6,153 nt of DNA from Clostridiales bacterium (GTDB taxonomy: Bacteria; Bacillota; Clostridia; Oscillospirales; Oscillospiraceae), in assembly GCA_021199695.1 (NCBI GenBank), contig JAJQHP010000143.1:1-6153 (forward strand), read 5' to 3'. The notes under the pieces were generated by a model. The model made no database searches. It was not told where the DNA came from and saw only the letters and a list, made by a program, of their open reading frames with translations. Positions 5,267 to 6,153 of the stretch are shown piece by piece (within the stretch, counting starts at the first letter, position 1; each line of letters starts with the position of its first letter). A program made the translations under genes and the position numbers.

Positions 5267-5953
5267 TTAGATCATCGTCCCCGCCTCCAGGTACAGGAGG
5301 AAATGTCCTGCAAAGAGCAGGGCCACTGTCCCTGCCGGTCCCATGGGCCAGACCAGCTCCCGCTCCCGTTTCCAATGGGTGAGCCGGGCAAATAGCCGGA
5401 ACAGTCCCCAGCCCACTACAGCCCCCAGGGTGTTCATCACCAGGTCGTCCGCGTCGCTTGCCCGGAAATTGACCAGCTGGCTCACCTCCACCAGCAGAGA
5501 GCAGGCAAAACCGCCCAGCAGCACAGCATAAAATTTGTCCCGGCTGTCCCACAGCAGCGGGGTGAGAAAGCCAAGGGGCACAAAGAGCAGCACGTTGAGC
5601 AGATATCCTATCGGGTCGATGCCCTGAGAGAAGGGGGCGAGGTTCACCTCGTTACAGCCCCAGCAGAGGCCATTTTGCAGCGCCTCGGCCAGTGTGCCCG
5701 CCCCGGTGACCGTCCAGATACCGGCGATGTAGAGGACGTACAGGGCCATCCACAGCCAGCGGGTGCCCTCCATCCGGCGGATGCCCCGCGCCCCCTGACG
5801 GCAGCGGAGAAGGGCTGTCACAACAAGCCAGGGCAGGACGGCGGAGGACAGCTCATAGAGCAGCTGCAAAAATGTCCCGCCGTCGGGAGAGAACACGGCG
5901 CAGGTCAGCAGGAACAGCCCGGAGCAGACTAGGGCCGGGATGAGCAGCAGCAT
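5267..5953 (-). CDS. VanZ-like family membrane protein (228 aa)
   Basis: From the ATG at 5953 the product is 228 residues with about six or seven hydrophobic segments (about 1-21, 31-50, 66-85, 118-136, 143-160, 172-188, 207-222). The VanZ-like signatures are clear: NLAPF (104-108), NVLLFVPLGFL (120-130), SLLVEVSQLVNFRASDADDLVMNTLGA (152-178). VanZ gives low-level teicoplanin resistance in enterococci by an unknown route, but most family members in Clostridia are chromosomal and uncharacterised, so resistance should not be assumed. The start is chosen because AAAGGAGG (5959-5966) lies 5 nt upstream. The ATG at 6019, 22 codons earlier in frame, has no ribosome site and would put a charged stretch before the first membrane segment. 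It stands alone, converging on the DUF1836 gene. No promoter is evident upstream. Confidence 0.9.
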   Translation of the reverse strand: MLLLIPALVCSGLFLLTCAVFSPDGGTFLQLLYELSSAVLPWLVVTALLRCRQGARGIRRMEGTRWLWMALYVLYIAGIWTVTGAGTLAEALQNGLCWGCNEVNLAPFSQGIDPIGYLLNVLLFVPLGFLTPLLWDSRDKFYAVLLGGFACSLLVEVSQLVNFRASDADDLVMNTLGAVVGWGLFRLFARLTHWKRERELVWPMGPAGTVALLFAGHFLLYLEAGTMI

Positions 5954-5958
5954 GGAGG

Positions 5959-5966
5959 CCTCCTTT
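5959..5966 (-). promoter_or_regulatory. Ribosome binding site that fixes the VanZ-like start
   Basis: The minus strand reads AAAGGAGG, 5 nt before the ATG at 5953. It selects this start over the ATG at 6019. Confidence 0.8.
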
Positions 5967-6115
5967 CCGGGGAATTCGCTGATAAGCAGGCCGAGCGGCT
6001 TTCGGTCTCCCTCTGTCATGGCTTACGCTGTGACGGAGGGAGAGCAGCGCGCACGCACAACACGCAATGCACCTCCGGCGAATCCGGATATCCTTTTCTG
6101 GTTCTATAATAAATG

Positions 6116-6144
6116 TTGGGGTCAGGTTCAGAGCCTGACCCCAA
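6116..6144. repeat. Perfect 11-bp inverted repeat at the right edge
   Basis: TTGGGGTCAGG (6116-6126) and its exact complement (6134-6144) enclose a 7-nt loop. The flanks are AT-rich (TTCTATAATAAATG before, TTCTACAAA after), unlike the GC-rich surroundings. It could be a terminator-like hairpin, a dispersed intergenic repeat, or a subterminal stem in an insertion sequence that continues past the window. No transposase is visible, so no family is assigned. Confidence 0.55.
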
Positions 6145-6153
6145 TTCTACAAA

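Larger units (their letters stand above)
5954..6153. other. 200-bp gene-free right end
   Basis: It contains the possible alternative N-terminal extension of the VanZ-like gene (5954-6019), an alternating purine-pyrimidine patch around 6048-6059, and then the AT-rich sequence with the inverted repeat. I see no gene and no convincing leftward promoter. Confidence 0.5.

Noticed and set aside
5267..5953. Glycopeptide resistance gene vanZ
   Set aside because: It belongs to the broad VanZ-like family, but no van operon genes are present, so resistance is not supported.

Overview
The window is a stretch of ordinary chromosome from a GC-rich, low-motility-of-gene-content Firmicute. The sequence points to the Clostridia, probably a spore-forming Oscillospiraceae relative of Flavonifractor, Pseudoflavonifractor or Lawsonibacter. 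The grounds are strong Shine-Dalgarno sites, extended -10 promoters, GTG and TTG starts, a SecA of Firmicute type with the C-terminal zinc motif, and the clostridial families DUF1836, DUF6514 and VanZ-like. The genus is inferred; no rRNA or other marker is present.

Layout. Positions 1-525 (minus) carry the first 175 codons of a laccase-domain protein (PgeF/YfiH/YlmD family), cut by the left edge. One base away, 527-3286 (minus) is a complete secA, the motor ATPase of the Sec preprotein translocase. It starts at GTG, not at the far end of its open frame. Its promoter (extended -10 at 3403-3408), an A-rich upstream tract and a roughly 110-nt leader with two hairpins lie at 3287-3460. Positions 3490-3885 (minus) encode an unrecognised 131-residue soluble protein with its own promoter and a hairpin-rich leader. 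Positions 4009-4275 (minus) encode an 88-residue DUF6514-like protein from a TTG start.

Positions 4276-4727 are a 452-bp divergent intergenic region and the most interesting part of the window. It holds a sigma-A-like promoter for the leftward gene, two exact Spo0A-box heptamers (TGTCGAA) in opposite orientation about seven helical turns apart, a small hairpin, an 18-bp perfect palindrome, and a strong TTGACA/TATACT promoter for the rightward gene. Positions 4728-5228 (plus) encode a DUF1836 protein, a probable MerR-like DNA-binding regulator. It converges with a VanZ-like membrane protein (5267-5953, minus), and a perfect 13-bp-stem hairpin sits between them. The last 200 bp have no gene and end in a perfect 11-bp inverted repeat that may belong to a mobile element running off the right edge.

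How the genes work together: secA and pgeF look like one transcript with coupled translation. The other genes appear to be single transcription units. I see no defence, CRISPR, phage or biosynthetic system here. The points worth checking are regulatory: possible Spo0A control of the DUF6514 gene, and a palindromic operator that may serve the DUF1836 regulator itself.
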